From NCBI GenBank assembly GCA_022510505.1, contig JAFLTL010000011.1, positions 1 through 64,000 of the forward strand: DNA of 64,000 bases, given 5' to 3'. Positions within the stretch are counted from its first letter, which is position 1. Each line of letters begins with the position of its first letter. Below the pieces are notes generated by a model. That model was not told the origin of the DNA, did not search any database, and saw only the letters and a program-made list of their open reading frames with translations. Positions 45,087-54,954 of the stretch are shown here, one piece after another. The DNA comes from Muribaculaceae bacterium. Its GTDB lineage: Bacteria > Bacteroidota > Bacteroidia > Bacteroidales > Muribaculaceae. Position numbers and translations under genes: made by a program.

Positions 45087-47591
45087 ATGATACGAGTCAA
45101 TATTGCCCGAATAATCCTTCTCTCGGTTTTGTTCATTCTTCCTTCAGTCCTAAAGGCTGAAATGACCGACAAACAGGTGATGGAATATGTAGAAAATGCG
45201 ACATCCCAAGGAAAGTCTCAGCAACAAATCGCCAAAGAACTCCTCATGAGAGGCGTCACACAGGCTCAGTTGCAAAGAATCAAAAAACAATATGACCAGC
45301 AAAAGGGGACCACCAAGTCAACAGGAGCCTCTTCTCAGAGTACTACAAAACGTGGCGTATCCTCAGGCATAAACAATTCCAAAACATCGGGTTCTAACTC
45401 ATCTATGAGTTCGGCAAATCAGATGTTCATATTGGATGCAGGTCAGGTTCCCGGGGAGTCATCCCGTAATATATTCTTTTATATTGACCAGGACGGTGAT
45501 ACGACCTACATGATGCTCAACGGTCAAAGAAATGCTTCAAACATATATGGACATGACATTTTCAGCAACAGCGAAATCTCCTTCGAACCAAATGTCAACG
45601 TTGCCACTCCTGAAGATTATCGACTTGGTCCAGGCGATGAGGTGGTAATCAACATTTGGGGAAACAACGAGGATAATATCCGCGATTTTATTTCACCTGA
45701 GGGATCCATAATTGTTTCCAACATCGGACCGATTTATCTCGGAGGCATGACTGTCAAGGAAGCTAACAGATATTTAAAAAATATATTCGCACAAAAATAC
45801 GGAGACATAGCCGATTCAAACTCCGATATATCCCTCGTCCTAGGTGATTTAAGAACAATTCAGATTGATGTGATGGGAGAAGTCAGTCAACCCGGCTCCT
45901 ATCGACTTTCACCTTTCTCGACTGTTTTCCATGCACTTTACAATGCGGGAGGGACGACTGAGAACGGAACCCTTCGCGACATAAAAGTCTATCGCAACGG
46001 CAAAGAAATTGCAACTGCCGACCTATACGAATACCTCTTCCAAGGCAAGTCGTCGGGAAATATTCGATTGCAGGAGGGAGATGTGATAGTTGTCACCCCC
46101 TATGAAAGTCTGGTCACATTTGGCAGTGGAGTCAAGAATCCAATGACCTACGAGATTAAGAAGGGAGAGACGGCTAAGGATGCTCTCGGTTATGCAGGAG
46201 GGTTTGCTGGAGGAACATTCAGAGACCAAATCACAATTACTCGATCCGGGAGCAATGGAATGTCGGTGCTCACGGTTGACGCAAATGATTTTGCCAACAC
46301 TCCACTGGTCGACGGAGACATGATTACCATCTCTCCTGCGATGACTCGTTATGGCAACCGTGTAGAAGTCAAGGGAGGGATCAACATCCCGGGCATTTAC
46401 GCTATTGGAGAAGAAATATCAACAATTAAGGACCTGATACAAAAAGCTAACGGTTTGACTGAGGATGCTTTTATAGGTCGTGCCGTATTGTACCGTGAAG
46501 CAGAAGATCTGACCCAAACTGTGGAGGCACTTGATTTGGCAGGTATTCTTAGCGGAACCTCACCTGATATTACACTTCAAAACAATGATTTCCTCGTAAT
46601 TCCGTCAGTACTGGATTTGATGCCGAAAGGAGACTTCACAATTTCAGGTGCTGTTTCCAATCCTGGACGTTATCCCTATGCCGAAGGAATGACAGTAGAA
46701 GATCTGATTGTATTGGCAGGAGGTCTTCAGGAAGGTGCTTCGGAAGCAAAGGTTGATATTTCAAGGCGCATTGTGGACTCGGGAGCAATGTCATCGGAAT
46801 CGAAGATAGCAGAAAATTACTCCATATCTCTCAAAGACGGACTGGTAGTTGATGGCACTCCGGGATTCCAGCTACAACCAAATGACATTGTGGATGTCAG
46901 GTTCTCACCTTCTTTCATTCAGCAACGCCGTGTTTCGGTCGAAGGAGAAGTACCATTTGAAGGAGAATATACTCTTGGGAATCGAACAGAACGGTTGAGC
47001 GACCTGGTTAAGAGAGCGGGTGGTGTTTCGCAATATGCCTATGTAAAAGGAGCGAGTCTCACCCGTCAGTTTACTGAAGAGGAGAAAGCAACCATGGAAG
47101 AAACCATGAGAATTGCACGTAACGCTTCCACTGACTCTATTACGGACGAAATGTTCTTGACAAAAGAATACTACAACGTCGGAATAGACCTTGAAGCAGC
47201 GCTTCAAAATCCTGGCGGTTATGAAGACCTGGTGCTTCAGCCCGGCGACAGACTCTATATACCTGAGCTGGTTAACACGGTTAAGATAACCGGAGAGGTC
47301 CTATATCCCAATTCGGTGATATATGTTCCCGGCAAGAAATTGAAATACTATATAGACCAGGCCGGAGGTTATGGTAACCAAGCTTACAAAAGCAAAGCCT
47401 TCGTTGTATATATGAATGGTCAAGTTGCCAAGGGCAAGAATGCCGAAATCGAACCGGGATGTCAAATAATAATCCCGACAAAGGAAAAGGTCGACAACGT
47501 AGCTAATCTACAGAAATGGCTCGCTATCGGCTCATCGGCCGTCTCATTGGGAACTATGGCCGCTACAATTGCAAGTTTGTTCAGAAAATAG
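45087..47591 (+). CDS. Wza-like polysaccharide export protein with SLBB repeats
   Basis: Outer-membrane/periplasmic export channel component for a surface polysaccharide. The 834-residue product has a signal peptide (about 1-25), a Gln/Ser/Thr-rich low-complexity region (about 30-115) with a helical GKSQQQIAKELL segment, a Poly_export domain (about 170-260, starting YRLGPGDEVVINIWG) and several SLBB domains (from about 265 onward), then a C-terminal helix (residues about 808-830) near RK. It is much longer than E. coli Wza, as in the SLBB-rich Bacteroidetes forms. The chain-length gene follows after 4 nt. No lipobox is visible. Confidence 0.88.
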   Translation: MIRVNIARIILLSVLFILPSVLKAEMTDKQVMEYVENATSQGKSQQQIAKELLMRGVTQAQLQRIKKQYDQQKGTTKSTGASSQSTTKRGVSSGINNSKTSGSNSSMSSANQMFILDAGQVPGESSRNIFFYIDQDGDTTYMMLNGQRNASNIYGHDIFSNSEISFEPNVNVATPEDYRLGPGDEVVINIWGNNEDNIRDFISPEGSIIVSNIGPIYLGGMTVKEANRYLKNIFAQKYGDIADSNSDISLVLGDLRTIQIDVMGEVSQPGSYRLSPFSTVFHALYNAGGTTENGTLRDIKVYRNGKEIATADLYEYLFQGKSSGNIRLQEGDVIVVTPYESLVTFGSGVKNPMTYEIKKGETAKDALGYAGGFAGGTFRDQITITRSGSNGMSVLTVDANDFANTPLVDGDMITISPAMTRYGNRVEVKGGINIPGIYAIGEEISTIKDLIQKANGLTEDAFIGRAVLYREAEDLTQTVEALDLAGILSGTSPDITLQNNDFLVIPSVLDLMPKGDFTISGAVSNPGRYPYAEGMTVEDLIVLAGGLQEGASEAKVDISRRIVDSGAMSSESKIAENYSISLKDGLVVDGTPGFQLQPNDIVDVRFSPSFIQQRRVSVEGEVPFEGEYTLGNRTERLSDLVKRAGGVSQYAYVKGASLTRQFTEEEKATMEETMRIARNASTDSITDEMFLTKEYYNVGIDLEAALQNPGGYEDLVLQPGDRLYIPELVNTVKITGEVLYPNSVIYVPGKKLKYYIDQAGGYGNQAYKSKAFVVYMNGQVAKGKNAEIEPGCQIIIPTKEKVDNVANLQKWLAIGSSAVSLGTMAATIASLFRK

Positions 47592-47595
47592 AGTA

Positions 47596-48753
47596 ATGGA
47601 AAAAGAATATAACGAGAAAACCAAAGCACATGGTGCCGAGGAGGAAGAACAGGAAATTGACCTTCTGGAGCTCGGAATGAAGTTATGGGATTCAAGAAGA
47701 AGAATCCTGATATGGGCCGGATGGGGAGCTCTCTTGGGTTTGATTATCGCATTCTCTATTCCACGGGAATATACTGCCTCGGTTAAGCTGGTTCCCGAAT
47801 CGGGCGACTCTGGTAAATCGATGGGCAGCTTTGGATCTTTGGCAGCTTTGGCTGGGATAAACATGTCGATGGGAACCGGTTCCGATGCAGTTTATCCCGA
47901 CCTATATCCCGAAGTTGTTTCATCCACTCCGTTTACAACTGAACTTTTTAATGTTGTTCTCCCAACAGATATTGAAGATCTACCTCAAGCAACCCTTTCG
48001 GAGATTATTGTCGACCACACTTCAACACCATGGTGGTCGGCCATAATTGGACTTCCCGGCAAAGCAATCTCCGGTGCAAAAAGTCTTTTTTCTTCGAATG
48101 ACGAAGAAGGAGATGAAGAGGAAATTATTGATCCTTTCCGTTTATCTCCCGCACAAGCAGGTATCGCCGGCGCCATAAACCAGAGGATTGAAGCTGACGT
48201 TGACAACAAAACTTCTGTCATTACAATTTCGGCAACCCTGCAGGATCCACTTGCCGCTGCCAGTTTGGCCGATACAGTGGCACAGAGGCTTCAGGAATAT
48301 GTCGTAGCCTATCGCACGGGAAAGGCAAGAAATGACCTGGAATATGCAAAAAAAATAAACAAGGAGGCACGAGAAACTTATTATAAAGCCCAGCAACAAT
48401 ATGCAGCTTTTGCCGATCGCAATCAGGGCCTCGTTAGCAAATCGGCTGCCATTGAAACCGAACGACTTCAGAACGAGGCTACTTTAGCTTTTGATTTATT
48501 CAACTCTACTTCACAACAGGTGCAACTTGCTGAAGCAAAAGTGCAGTCAAATACTCCCGTTTTTACTGTAGTGCAACCGGCATCTGTCCCATTGACACCG
48601 ACCAAACCACGCAAGATGCTAATTTTGATAGGATTCATTTTTCTGGCTGTGGTCGTGGCATGCGCCTACACCCTCTTCGCGCCGGGACTTATCAAGGCGG
48701 TCACTGAGAAAAAGAAAAACCTGAGCGAAAACAACATAAGCGAACAATCATGA
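47596..48753 (+). CDS. Wzz-type chain-length determinant
   Basis: Inner-membrane protein that controls polysaccharide chain length with the export machinery. From ATG 47596 it is 385 residues: TM1 at about 38-60 ([17 protein letters not shown]), a large periplasmic loop with long helices and coiled-coil, and TM2 at about 345-365 ([18 protein letters not shown]). An earlier TTG frame at 47569 lies inside the previous gene. No C-terminal tyrosine-kinase domain, so it is Wzz-like rather than Wzc-like. It overlaps rmlA by 4 nt. Confidence 0.86.
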   Translation: MEKEYNEKTKAHGAEEEEQEIDLLELGMKLWDSRRRILIWAGWGALLGLIIAFSIPREYTASVKLVPESGDSGKSMGSFGSLAALAGINMSMGTGSDAVYPDLYPEVVSSTPFTTELFNVVLPTDIEDLPQATLSEIIVDHTSTPWWSAIIGLPGKAISGAKSLFSSNDEEGDEEEIIDPFRLSPAQAGIAGAINQRIEADVDNKTSVITISATLQDPLAAASLADTVAQRLQEYVVAYRTGKARNDLEYAKKINKEARETYYKAQQQYAAFADRNQGLVSKSAAIETERLQNEATLAFDLFNSTSQQVQLAEAKVQSNTPVFTVVQPASVPLTPTKPRKMLILIGFIFLAVVVACAYTLFAPGLIKAVTEKKKNLSENNISEQS

Positions 48754-49658
48754 AAGGAATAGTACTTGCCGGAGGTAGTGGAACCCGGCTTTATCCCATT
48801 ACAAAAGGTGTTAGCAAACAATTGCTGCCGGTTTATGACAAACCGATGGTCTACTATCCCATTTCGGTATTGATGCTTGCCGGGATAAAGGAAATATTGA
48901 TAATTTCTACGCCTCATGACTTGCCTATGTTCAAACGTCTTCTTGGTGATGGCAGCGACTACGGCGTAAAGTTCTCCTATGCTGAACAGCCTCGTCCTGA
49001 AGGACTGGCTCAAGCATTCATCATCGGAAAAGATTTCATCGGTGATGACTCGGTTTGTCTCGTTTTGGGCGACAATATCTTCCATGGTTCAGGCTTCACG
49101 GAAAAACTTTACAATGCCGTCAGCGATGCCGAAAAAAATGGAAACGCTACTGTTTTTGGGTATTGGGTAAGTGATCCCGAACGTTATGGAGTGGCTGAAT
49201 TCGACAGTAATGGCAAATGTTTGTCAATTGAGGAAAAACCTGCCAACCCAAAGTCCAACTATGCCGTTGTCGGTCTCTATTTCTATCCTAACAAAGTTAT
49301 CAAGTTGGCTCATGAAATCAAACCTTCTTCGCGCGGAGAGCTGGAGATAACAACCCTGAATCAACTTTTTCTTCAGGAAGAAAAACTGAAAATACAACTC
49401 TTGGGCCGAGGTTTTGCGTGGCTTGATACAGGCACCCACGACTCTCTTCATGAAGCCGGAGCCTATATTGAAACCATCGAGAAACGACAAGGTCTTAAAG
49501 TGGCTTGTCTGGAAGGAATAGCCTTCAGAAAAGGCTGGATTACAGCCGAGAGACTCAAGGAGATAGCCGAACCTATGATCAAAAACCAATATGGTCAATA
49601 TCTTCTGAAAGTCATCGATGAGGTCGAAAGAACCGGAAACGAAAATCTTGATTATTGA
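48750..49658 (+). CDS. rmlA: Glucose-1-phosphate thymidylyltransferase
   Basis: First step of dTDP-L-rhamnose synthesis: dTTP + glucose 1-phosphate gives dTDP-glucose. The 302-residue product starts [22 protein letters not shown], the classic nucleotide-binding signature, with [17 protein letters not shown] (metal/substrate site) and [10 protein letters not shown]. Length and motifs fit RmlA rather than GalU. It overlaps the chain-length gene by 4 nt (ATGA) and is followed after 21 nt by rmlC. The four rml genes in order A-C-D-B form a complete pathway. Confidence 0.96.
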   Translation: MKGIVLAGGSGTRLYPITKGVSKQLLPVYDKPMVYYPISVLMLAGIKEILIISTPHDLPMFKRLLGDGSDYGVKFSYAEQPRPEGLAQAFIIGKDFIGDDSVCLVLGDNIFHGSGFTEKLYNAVSDAEKNGNATVFGYWVSDPERYGVAEFDSNGKCLSIEEKPANPKSNYAVVGLYFYPNKVIKLAHEIKPSSRGELEITTLNQLFLQEEKLKIQLLGRGFAWLDTGTHDSLHEAGAYIETIEKRQGLKVACLEGIAFRKGWITAERLKEIAEPMIKNQYGQYLLKVIDEVERTGNENLDY

Positions 49659-49679
49659 TCGATTCGATCTGTTTTAAGT

Positions 49680-50252
49680 ATGGAAATCACTAAACTCGAC
49701 ATTGAAGGACTGGTAATAATCGAACCACGGGTGTTTCATGATGACCGTGGATATTTCTTTGAAAGTTTTTCTCAAAGAGAGTTTAACGAAAAAGTCGCGC
49801 CAACGGTCTTTGTCCAGGACAACGAGTCGAAATCGGTGCGGGGAGTAGTCAGAGGATTACATTTTCAATGTCCTCCCCACGCTCAGGCCAAACTTGTCCG
49901 TTGTGTTGTCGGTTGTGTCATTGACATCGCACTCGATATCCGTAAAGGTTCGCCAACCTACGGAAAATATGCAGCCGTTGAACTTTCAGCCGACAATCAC
50001 CGACAGTTCTTCATCCCCGAAGGATTCGCCCATGGTTTTGCAGTTGTAAGCGACACTGCCGTTTTCCAATACAAATGTAACAACTATTATGCTCCTACGT
50101 CAGAAGGTGGAGTTGACATAAATGACTTGGAGCTCGGCATAGAACTTCCAATTGACTTCTCTCAAAGAATATTCTCCGAGAAAGATCTTCGCCATCCCAA
50201 GTTCAAGGATTTTGTCTCACCATTTAATTTTTCGACAACTTCACGTCAATGA
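49680..50252 (+). CDS. rmlC: dTDP-4-dehydrorhamnose 3,5-epimerase
   Basis: Third step of dTDP-L-rhamnose synthesis. The 190-residue cupin has VIEPRVFHDDRGYFFESF, the VRGLHFQCPPHAQAKLVRCV segment (catalytic His region), and FIPEGFAHGFAVVSDTAVFQYKCNNYY typical of RmlC. It overlaps rmlD by 4 nt, again an ATGA arrangement. The last residues (FSTTSRQ) are a short tail. Confidence 0.96.
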   Translation: MEITKLDIEGLVIIEPRVFHDDRGYFFESFSQREFNEKVAPTVFVQDNESKSVRGVVRGLHFQCPPHAQAKLVRCVVGCVIDIALDIRKGSPTYGKYAAVELSADNHRQFFIPEGFAHGFAVVSDTAVFQYKCNNYYAPTSEGGVDINDLELGIELPIDFSQRIFSEKDLRHPKFKDFVSPFNFSTTSRQ

Positions 50253-51133
50253 ACATTCTTGTAACAGGAGCAAACGGGCAACTTGGAACATGCATCCGTC
50301 TCGCTTCAGAATCGAAGAACGACAATTATATATTCACCGATATCGCCGAACTTGATATCACCGATCCCAATTCTGTCGCAAAATTTATAAGCGACAACAA
50401 TGTGGATTTAATTATAAATTGCGCGGCCTACACCAATGTCGACAAAGCTGAGGACGAGCCTTTAATTGCTGAGAAAATAAATGCCAGGGCTGTTAAAATT
50501 CTTTCCGAAGAGATAAAGAAAAGAAACGGGTGGATAATCCACGTCTCAACCGATTACGTATTCGGAGGAAATCTCAACAACACTCCATGCAGTGAGGAAC
50601 AGCAACCAAATCCAACCGGAGTTTACGGGCTGAGCAAGCTCCACGGAGAAGAAGCGATAAAAGAATCGGGATGCAACGGAATTATCATCCGAACCTCATG
50701 GCTCTACTCGGAATATGGCAAGAACTTTGTCAAGACAATGCTCGACCTGACATCTCGCCTTCCCCAACTCAATGTCGTCTTCGACCAGTGTGGAACTCCA
50801 ACCTATGCCCAAGACCTTGCCGATTCGATTGTGGATATAATCGACACCCGGAAGTTCATAAACAAAGCGGGCACCTATCATTACTCAAACGAAGGTGTTA
50901 CGTCGTGGTTCGATTTCGCGCGACTCATCGGACAATTGGCCGGGAATCAAGCCGAGGTGAATCCGTGTCATTCCAATGAATTTCCGTCAAAGGTTACTCG
51001 GCCTCCCTATTCTGTTCTGGACAAGACCAAGTTCAAGGAAACTTTCGAGATAAAAATCCCCTACTGGACCGATTCGCTTAAAAAATGCGTCGAGAATTTG
51101 ACATCACAAACCGAAAACAACTCGAAATCATGA
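50249..51133 (+). CDS. rmlD: dTDP-4-dehydrorhamnose reductase
   Basis: Last step of dTDP-L-rhamnose synthesis, an NAD(P)H-dependent SDR. The 294-residue product has the nucleotide motif TGANGQLGTCI near the start, ADVDKAE-type INCAAYTNVDKAEDEP, STDYVFGG, the YGLSKLHGE (Tyr-x3-Lys) active site and RTSWLYSEYGKNFV. It is translationally coupled to both neighbours: start overlaps rmlC by 4 nt and stop overlaps rmlB by 4 nt. Confidence 0.95.
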   Translation: MNILVTGANGQLGTCIRLASESKNDNYIFTDIAELDITDPNSVAKFISDNNVDLIINCAAYTNVDKAEDEPLIAEKINARAVKILSEEIKKRNGWIIHVSTDYVFGGNLNNTPCSEEQQPNPTGVYGLSKLHGEEAIKESGCNGIIIRTSWLYSEYGKNFVKTMLDLTSRLPQLNVVFDQCGTPTYAQDLADSIVDIIDTRKFINKAGTYHYSNEGVTSWFDFARLIGQLAGNQAEVNPCHSNEFPSKVTRPPYSVLDKTKFKETFEIKIPYWTDSLKKCVENLTSQTENNSKS

Positions 51134-52263
51134 AGAATATTGTTATAACAGGCGGTGCAGGATTCATTGGCAGCCATGTTGTTCGTTTATTTGTCAACAA
51201 ATATCCCGAATATAACATAATCAATGTCGACAAACTGACCTACGCCGGAAATTTGGCAAACCTTAAGGACATCGAAAAAGCTCCCAATTATAAGTTTGTC
51301 CGTGCCGACATTTGTGATTTCGAGGCGATGAAGAAAGTTATCGTCGAAAACAAAGTCGATGGAATTATTCACCTCGCGGCCGAAAGCCATGTTGACCGAT
51401 CCATCCTCGATCCGTTCACTTTCGCACGCACAAACGTCTTGGGGACCCTGACCCTATTACAAATAGCCAAAGACTACTGGAGCTCACTTCCCGAAAAATT
51501 CGAAGGAAAACTGTTTTATCACATTTCCACCGACGAGGTCTATGGAGCCCTTGAACTGACCCATCCCGAAGGTACAGAGTCACCATTCACGACAAAAGCT
51601 TCATCGAGCGAACACCACAAAGCCTTCGGAACGGAATTCTTCCTCGAAACCACCAAGTATTCGCCCCATTCCCCCTATTCCGCATCGAAAGCATCAAGTG
51701 ACCATTTCGTCAGGGCTTATCATGACACCTACGGACTTCCGACGATTATCACGAATTGTTCCAATAACTACGGCCCCTATCAATTCCCCGAAAAACTCAT
51801 TCCGTTATTTATAAACAATATTCGTAAGGGAAAGAGTCTGCCGGTCTATGGAAAAGGAGAGAATGTTCGCGATTGGTTGTTTGTCGAGGACCATGCCCGT
51901 GCTATCGACCTGATTTTCCATAAAGGAAAGATTGCCGACACCTACAATATCGGTGGATTCAACGAATGGAAGAATATCGATCTCATAAAGGTAATAATCA
52001 AGACAGTCGACCGACTTCTTGGCAACCCTGAAGGTCACAGTGAAAAGCTGATAACTTATGTGACCGACCGTGCCGGACATGACCTTCGTTATGCAATCGA
52101 CTCTCGGAAACTTCAGAAAGAGCTGGGATGGGAACCATCGTTGCAGTTTGAGGAGGGAATCGAGAAGACCGTCAAATGGTATCTCGACAACCAGGATTGG
52201 ATCGACAACATCACTTCGGGCGATTACGAGAAGTACTACGACATGATGTATCAGGACCGTTGA
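51130..52263 (+). CDS. rmlB: dTDP-glucose 4,6-dehydratase
   Basis: Second step of dTDP-L-rhamnose synthesis. From ATG 51130 the product has 377 residues: Rossmann motif GGAGFIGSH, the DKLTYAGN loop, AAESHVDRS, the STDEVYG segment with catalytic Asp/Glu, the YSASKASSD Tyr-x3-Lys pair and the NNYGPYQFPEKLIPL region. An in-frame ATG at 51085 lies inside rmlD and is not used by the family. The start overlaps the rmlD TGA. It is followed 6 nt later by rlmD. Confidence 0.96.
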   Translation: MKNIVITGGAGFIGSHVVRLFVNKYPEYNIINVDKLTYAGNLANLKDIEKAPNYKFVRADICDFEAMKKVIVENKVDGIIHLAAESHVDRSILDPFTFARTNVLGTLTLLQIAKDYWSSLPEKFEGKLFYHISTDEVYGALELTHPEGTESPFTTKASSSEHHKAFGTEFFLETTKYSPHSPYSASKASSDHFVRAYHDTYGLPTIITNCSNNYGPYQFPEKLIPLFINNIRKGKSLPVYGKGENVRDWLFVEDHARAIDLIFHKGKIADTYNIGGFNEWKNIDLIKVIIKTVDRLLGNPEGHSEKLITYVTDRAGHDLRYAIDSRKLQKELGWEPSLQFEEGIEKTVKWYLDNQDWIDNITSGDYEKYYDMMYQDR

Positions 52264-52269
52264 CAAAAC

Positions 52270-53688
52270 ATGAGCCGTAAGAAAGGGAAAGAGCTACCCG
52301 TTATAGAAGATATCGAGATAACCGGAATAGCAGCCGAAGGGAATTCTATAACCCGGCATAATGATAAAGTCGTGTTTATCCCCTACGGTGCACCGGGCGA
52401 CATAGTCGATGTTAAAATTGACCGTCGTCGCAGTTCCTATTCCGAAGGACACATAGTAAATATCAAGAAGCCTTCTCCTTTACGAGTCACGCCGTTTTGT
52501 GTTCATTTCGGAACCTGCGGAGGATGTAAGTGGCAACATCTCCCCTACTCTTACCAACTCGAATTCAAACGTCAGCAGGTTGTCGATGCCTTGACACGCA
52601 TCGCAAAAATCCCCTTTCCCGAGGTCAATCCTTGCCTGCCATCGGAAAACCAGATTCGCTATCGCAACAAACTGGAATACACCTTCTCCAACAAAAAATG
52701 GCTTACATTCGAGCAGCTAGGTAGCGGCCTGGAATTTCCCGATAGGGATGGAGCCGGATTCCACATACCCGGTTGTTTCGACAAAGTCCTCGATATCGAG
52801 GAATGTCATCTTCAGGAAGAGTTCGGAAATCGGTTGAGGTTGTTTATCAAAGATTACGCCAAGAGAAATGGATGGTCTTTCTATGACCTGAAAGGACAGA
52901 GTGGTTTCATGAGAACACTGATGATCAGGACACTCGATTCAGGGCAGAAAATGGCCGTTATGGTTTTCGGAGAGAACGATAAGGCTAAGATTGACGAGTT
53001 AATGGATGCCGTTTCCAAAGAGTTCCCCGAAATTACGTCACTCAGTTACGTTGTCAATCTCAAGGTGAACGACACGATAACTGATCAGGATGTCATTCCC
53101 TGGAATGGTTCGTCCCCTTATATCGAAGAGATAATGGGAGAACTTAAATTCCGAATCGGACCAAAATCGTTTTATCAGACAAATTCCCGCCAGGCCCATC
53201 GTCTCTACGCCACAGCCGAGCGTATGGCTAATCTTAAGGGCGACGAGCTTGTATATGACCTTTACACCGGCACAGGAACAATTGCCAATTTCGTGGCAAA
53301 CAAATGTAAAAGAGTAATTGGAATAGAATACGTTCCCGAGGCAATAGAAGACGCTAGAATAAATTCATCGATAAATAAAATTGATAACACCGAATTTTTT
53401 GCAGGCGACATGAAAGATGTCCTGACCGATGAATTTATAGCTCGTCACGGTCGCCCCGACGTGATGATTGTCGATCCACCCCGTGCCGGCATGCATGCCG
53501 ATGTTGTTAAGGTCATAAAAAATACGAAACCAAAGCGAATAGTATATGTGAGTTGTAATCCTGCAACACAGGCACGTGACCTGGCCGACCTATACGAACT
53601 ATATGACATCGTAGAAGTGCAACCGGTCGACATGTTTCCCCACACTCACCACGTTGAGAACGTAGTGGCATTGACCTTAAGAGGTTAA
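52270..53688 (+). CDS. rlmD: 23S rRNA (uracil-5-)-methyltransferase RlmD/RumA family
   Basis: SAM-dependent m5U methyltransferase acting on 23S rRNA. The 472-residue product has a TRAM domain (about 12-66), iron-sulfur cysteines C77, C83 and C86 in CVHFGTCGGCKWQH with a fourth near CHL, the FYQTNSRQA motif, the SAM-site YDLYTGTGTIANF and the catalytic Cys in YVSCNPATQARDL with MFPHTHHVENV. The 23S position (1939 versus others) cannot be fixed by eye. It shares the rml operon only by position, and its end overlaps the opposite CYTH gene by 12 nt. Confidence 0.92.
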   Translation: MSRKKGKELPVIEDIEITGIAAEGNSITRHNDKVVFIPYGAPGDIVDVKIDRRRSSYSEGHIVNIKKPSPLRVTPFCVHFGTCGGCKWQHLPYSYQLEFKRQQVVDALTRIAKIPFPEVNPCLPSENQIRYRNKLEYTFSNKKWLTFEQLGSGLEFPDRDGAGFHIPGCFDKVLDIEECHLQEEFGNRLRLFIKDYAKRNGWSFYDLKGQSGFMRTLMIRTLDSGQKMAVMVFGENDKAKIDELMDAVSKEFPEITSLSYVVNLKVNDTITDQDVIPWNGSSPYIEEIMGELKFRIGPKSFYQTNSRQAHRLYATAERMANLKGDELVYDLYTGTGTIANFVANKCKRVIGIEYVPEAIEDARINSSINKIDNTEFFAGDMKDVLTDEFIARHGRPDVMIVDPPRAGMHADVVKVIKNTKPKRIVYVSCNPATQARDLADLYELYDIVEVQPVDMFPHTHHVENVVALTLRG

Positions 53689-54141
53689 TTTTTTCATTAG
53701 GTTGGAATTATAATATTCGGGATTGCCACTGACTTCCTCCCCAATGAACGGTGGTAATTCAACTTCTGTCTCGACCGACGGCAATTCCACCTCGGCCAAA
53801 ACCAGCCCCTTTAACCCTTTGTGAAATTCGTCGATTTCCCAGGTTCTTCCCTTATAGTCCACCAGATATCTTGTTTTTGACAAATAGCTCCCTTCATAGA
53901 TGTGATGGACAATCATTTCACGTGCATCCTCAATGGGGATTTCATATTCCCATTCGTTTCTGGAAATTCCACGAGTTCTCCCTTTAACTGTAAGCCATGC
54001 TTTGGAATCTGTCAGTCTCAGTCTGACAATGCCGTCGGGCCGATGAGAAATATAAGCTTGGGTTATATTCATCGAAGCCCTCGCCATATCACGCCATGAA
54101 TCGTTGGTCACTAAAAATTTTCGTTCTATTTCGGCTGCCAT
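53677..54141 (-). CDS. CYTH-domain protein
   Basis: The 154-residue product starts MAAEIERKFLV, containing the ExExK signature of CYTH tunnel enzymes, which act on triphosphates (inorganic triphosphate, thiamine triphosphate) or as class IV adenylate cyclases. Further charged strands include GIVRLRL, KAWLTVKG, NEWEYEIP and TWEIDEFHKGLKGLVLAEVELP, the usual barrel pattern. Inorganic triphosphatase is the commonest bacterial role, but none is shown here. Its ATG directly follows the TAA of the binding-protein gene without a gap. Confidence 0.82.
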   Translation of the reverse strand: MAAEIERKFLVTNDSWRDMARASMNITQAYISHRPDGIVRLRLTDSKAWLTVKGRTRGISRNEWEYEIPIEDAREMIVHHIYEGSYLSKTRYLVDYKGRTWEIDEFHKGLKGLVLAEVELPSVETEVELPPFIGEEVSGNPEYYNSNLMKKLTS

Positions 54142-54948
54142 TTACTTTATCTTGTATTTCTGTTTCAACCTTTCGAACTCAGGTTTTTCTTTGAAATTAT
54201 CCAGCCAGCAGTCAATCGTGTCACAAAGAATAGAATCACCAGGAGCAATGAGCCAACATTTGAACTGACTGAACGACAATTCAGTTGAAATGTCAATTTG
54301 AGGATAATGTTCGCTTAGTGCACGAGCCCTTATAAGGCCGACTGCTGCACGCTCTATCTCGCCGAGAGCTACAAGAATTAGCAATTCTTCCTCCGAACTG
54401 TCGGTAGAGTCATTAATGATGATATCTCCGCCAATTTCATCACTCAGATTCCTTAGACGCTCGGCTACCGATGTTTCTCGTGCAGCCCATACTTCCTTTC
54501 CGGCAAGTTCATGTGGATATTTCACCAGAGACGTGTCTGTCTCAATGTTTTGAACAAGAACAATCCTGTCGGTATAAATAGGTTTTGTTGCCAAAAACTC
54601 CTCTTTGAGTGGAATAGTCAACGGAAGATTCGACACGAGTAAGTCAATGTGACCCTTCCTGAGATCATCCAGTGCTTCTTTCATGTTACTGTAGCCCTTC
54701 AGTTTATGGTTGAAACCATGTTCAGCTACGAGATAATTCAGAATATCATAGGAGAAGCCCTCGATTGTGTCACCCATCGTCGAAACAGTAGTGGGTGACA
54801 GTTCGATTCCTACTCTCAACGTGTCACCTCGTTCAAGATGTGGAGAATGATCTTTGTGTTTTCCCCCACAATTAACAAAAAACAAAGGAAGAAGCAGTAA
54901 AATCATTAGCGACGCCAGCTGACGTCCTGTATACGTTGACCCGACCAT
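54142..54948 (-). CDS. Solute-binding-like lipoprotein (SBP_bac_3 fold)
   Basis: The 268-residue product (ATG 54948; the frame also opens at a TTG two codons upstream) has a lipobox ending at Cys27 (FFVNC) and a periplasmic binding-protein fold: LRVGIELSPTT, EGFSYDILNYL, DLLVSNLPLTIPLKEEFLATKPIY and RAAVGLIRARAL. These features match the SBP_bac_3 fold also used as the N-terminal domain of MltF-type lytic transglycosylases, but no transglycosylase domain is present. No ABC permease or ATPase is adjacent, so it may sense or regulate rather than transport. It abuts porin upstream and CYTH downstream. Confidence 0.8.
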   Translation of the reverse strand: MVGSTYTGRQLASLMILLLLPLFFVNCGGKHKDHSPHLERGDTLRVGIELSPTTVSTMGDTIEGFSYDILNYLVAEHGFNHKLKGYSNMKEALDDLRKGHIDLLVSNLPLTIPLKEEFLATKPIYTDRIVLVQNIETDTSLVKYPHELAGKEVWAARETSVAERLRNLSDEIGGDIIINDSTDSSEEELLILVALGEIERAAVGLIRARALSEHYPQIDISTELSFSQFKCWLIAPGDSILCDTIDCWLDNFKEKPEFERLKQKYKIK

Positions 54949-54954
54949 CGCCAA

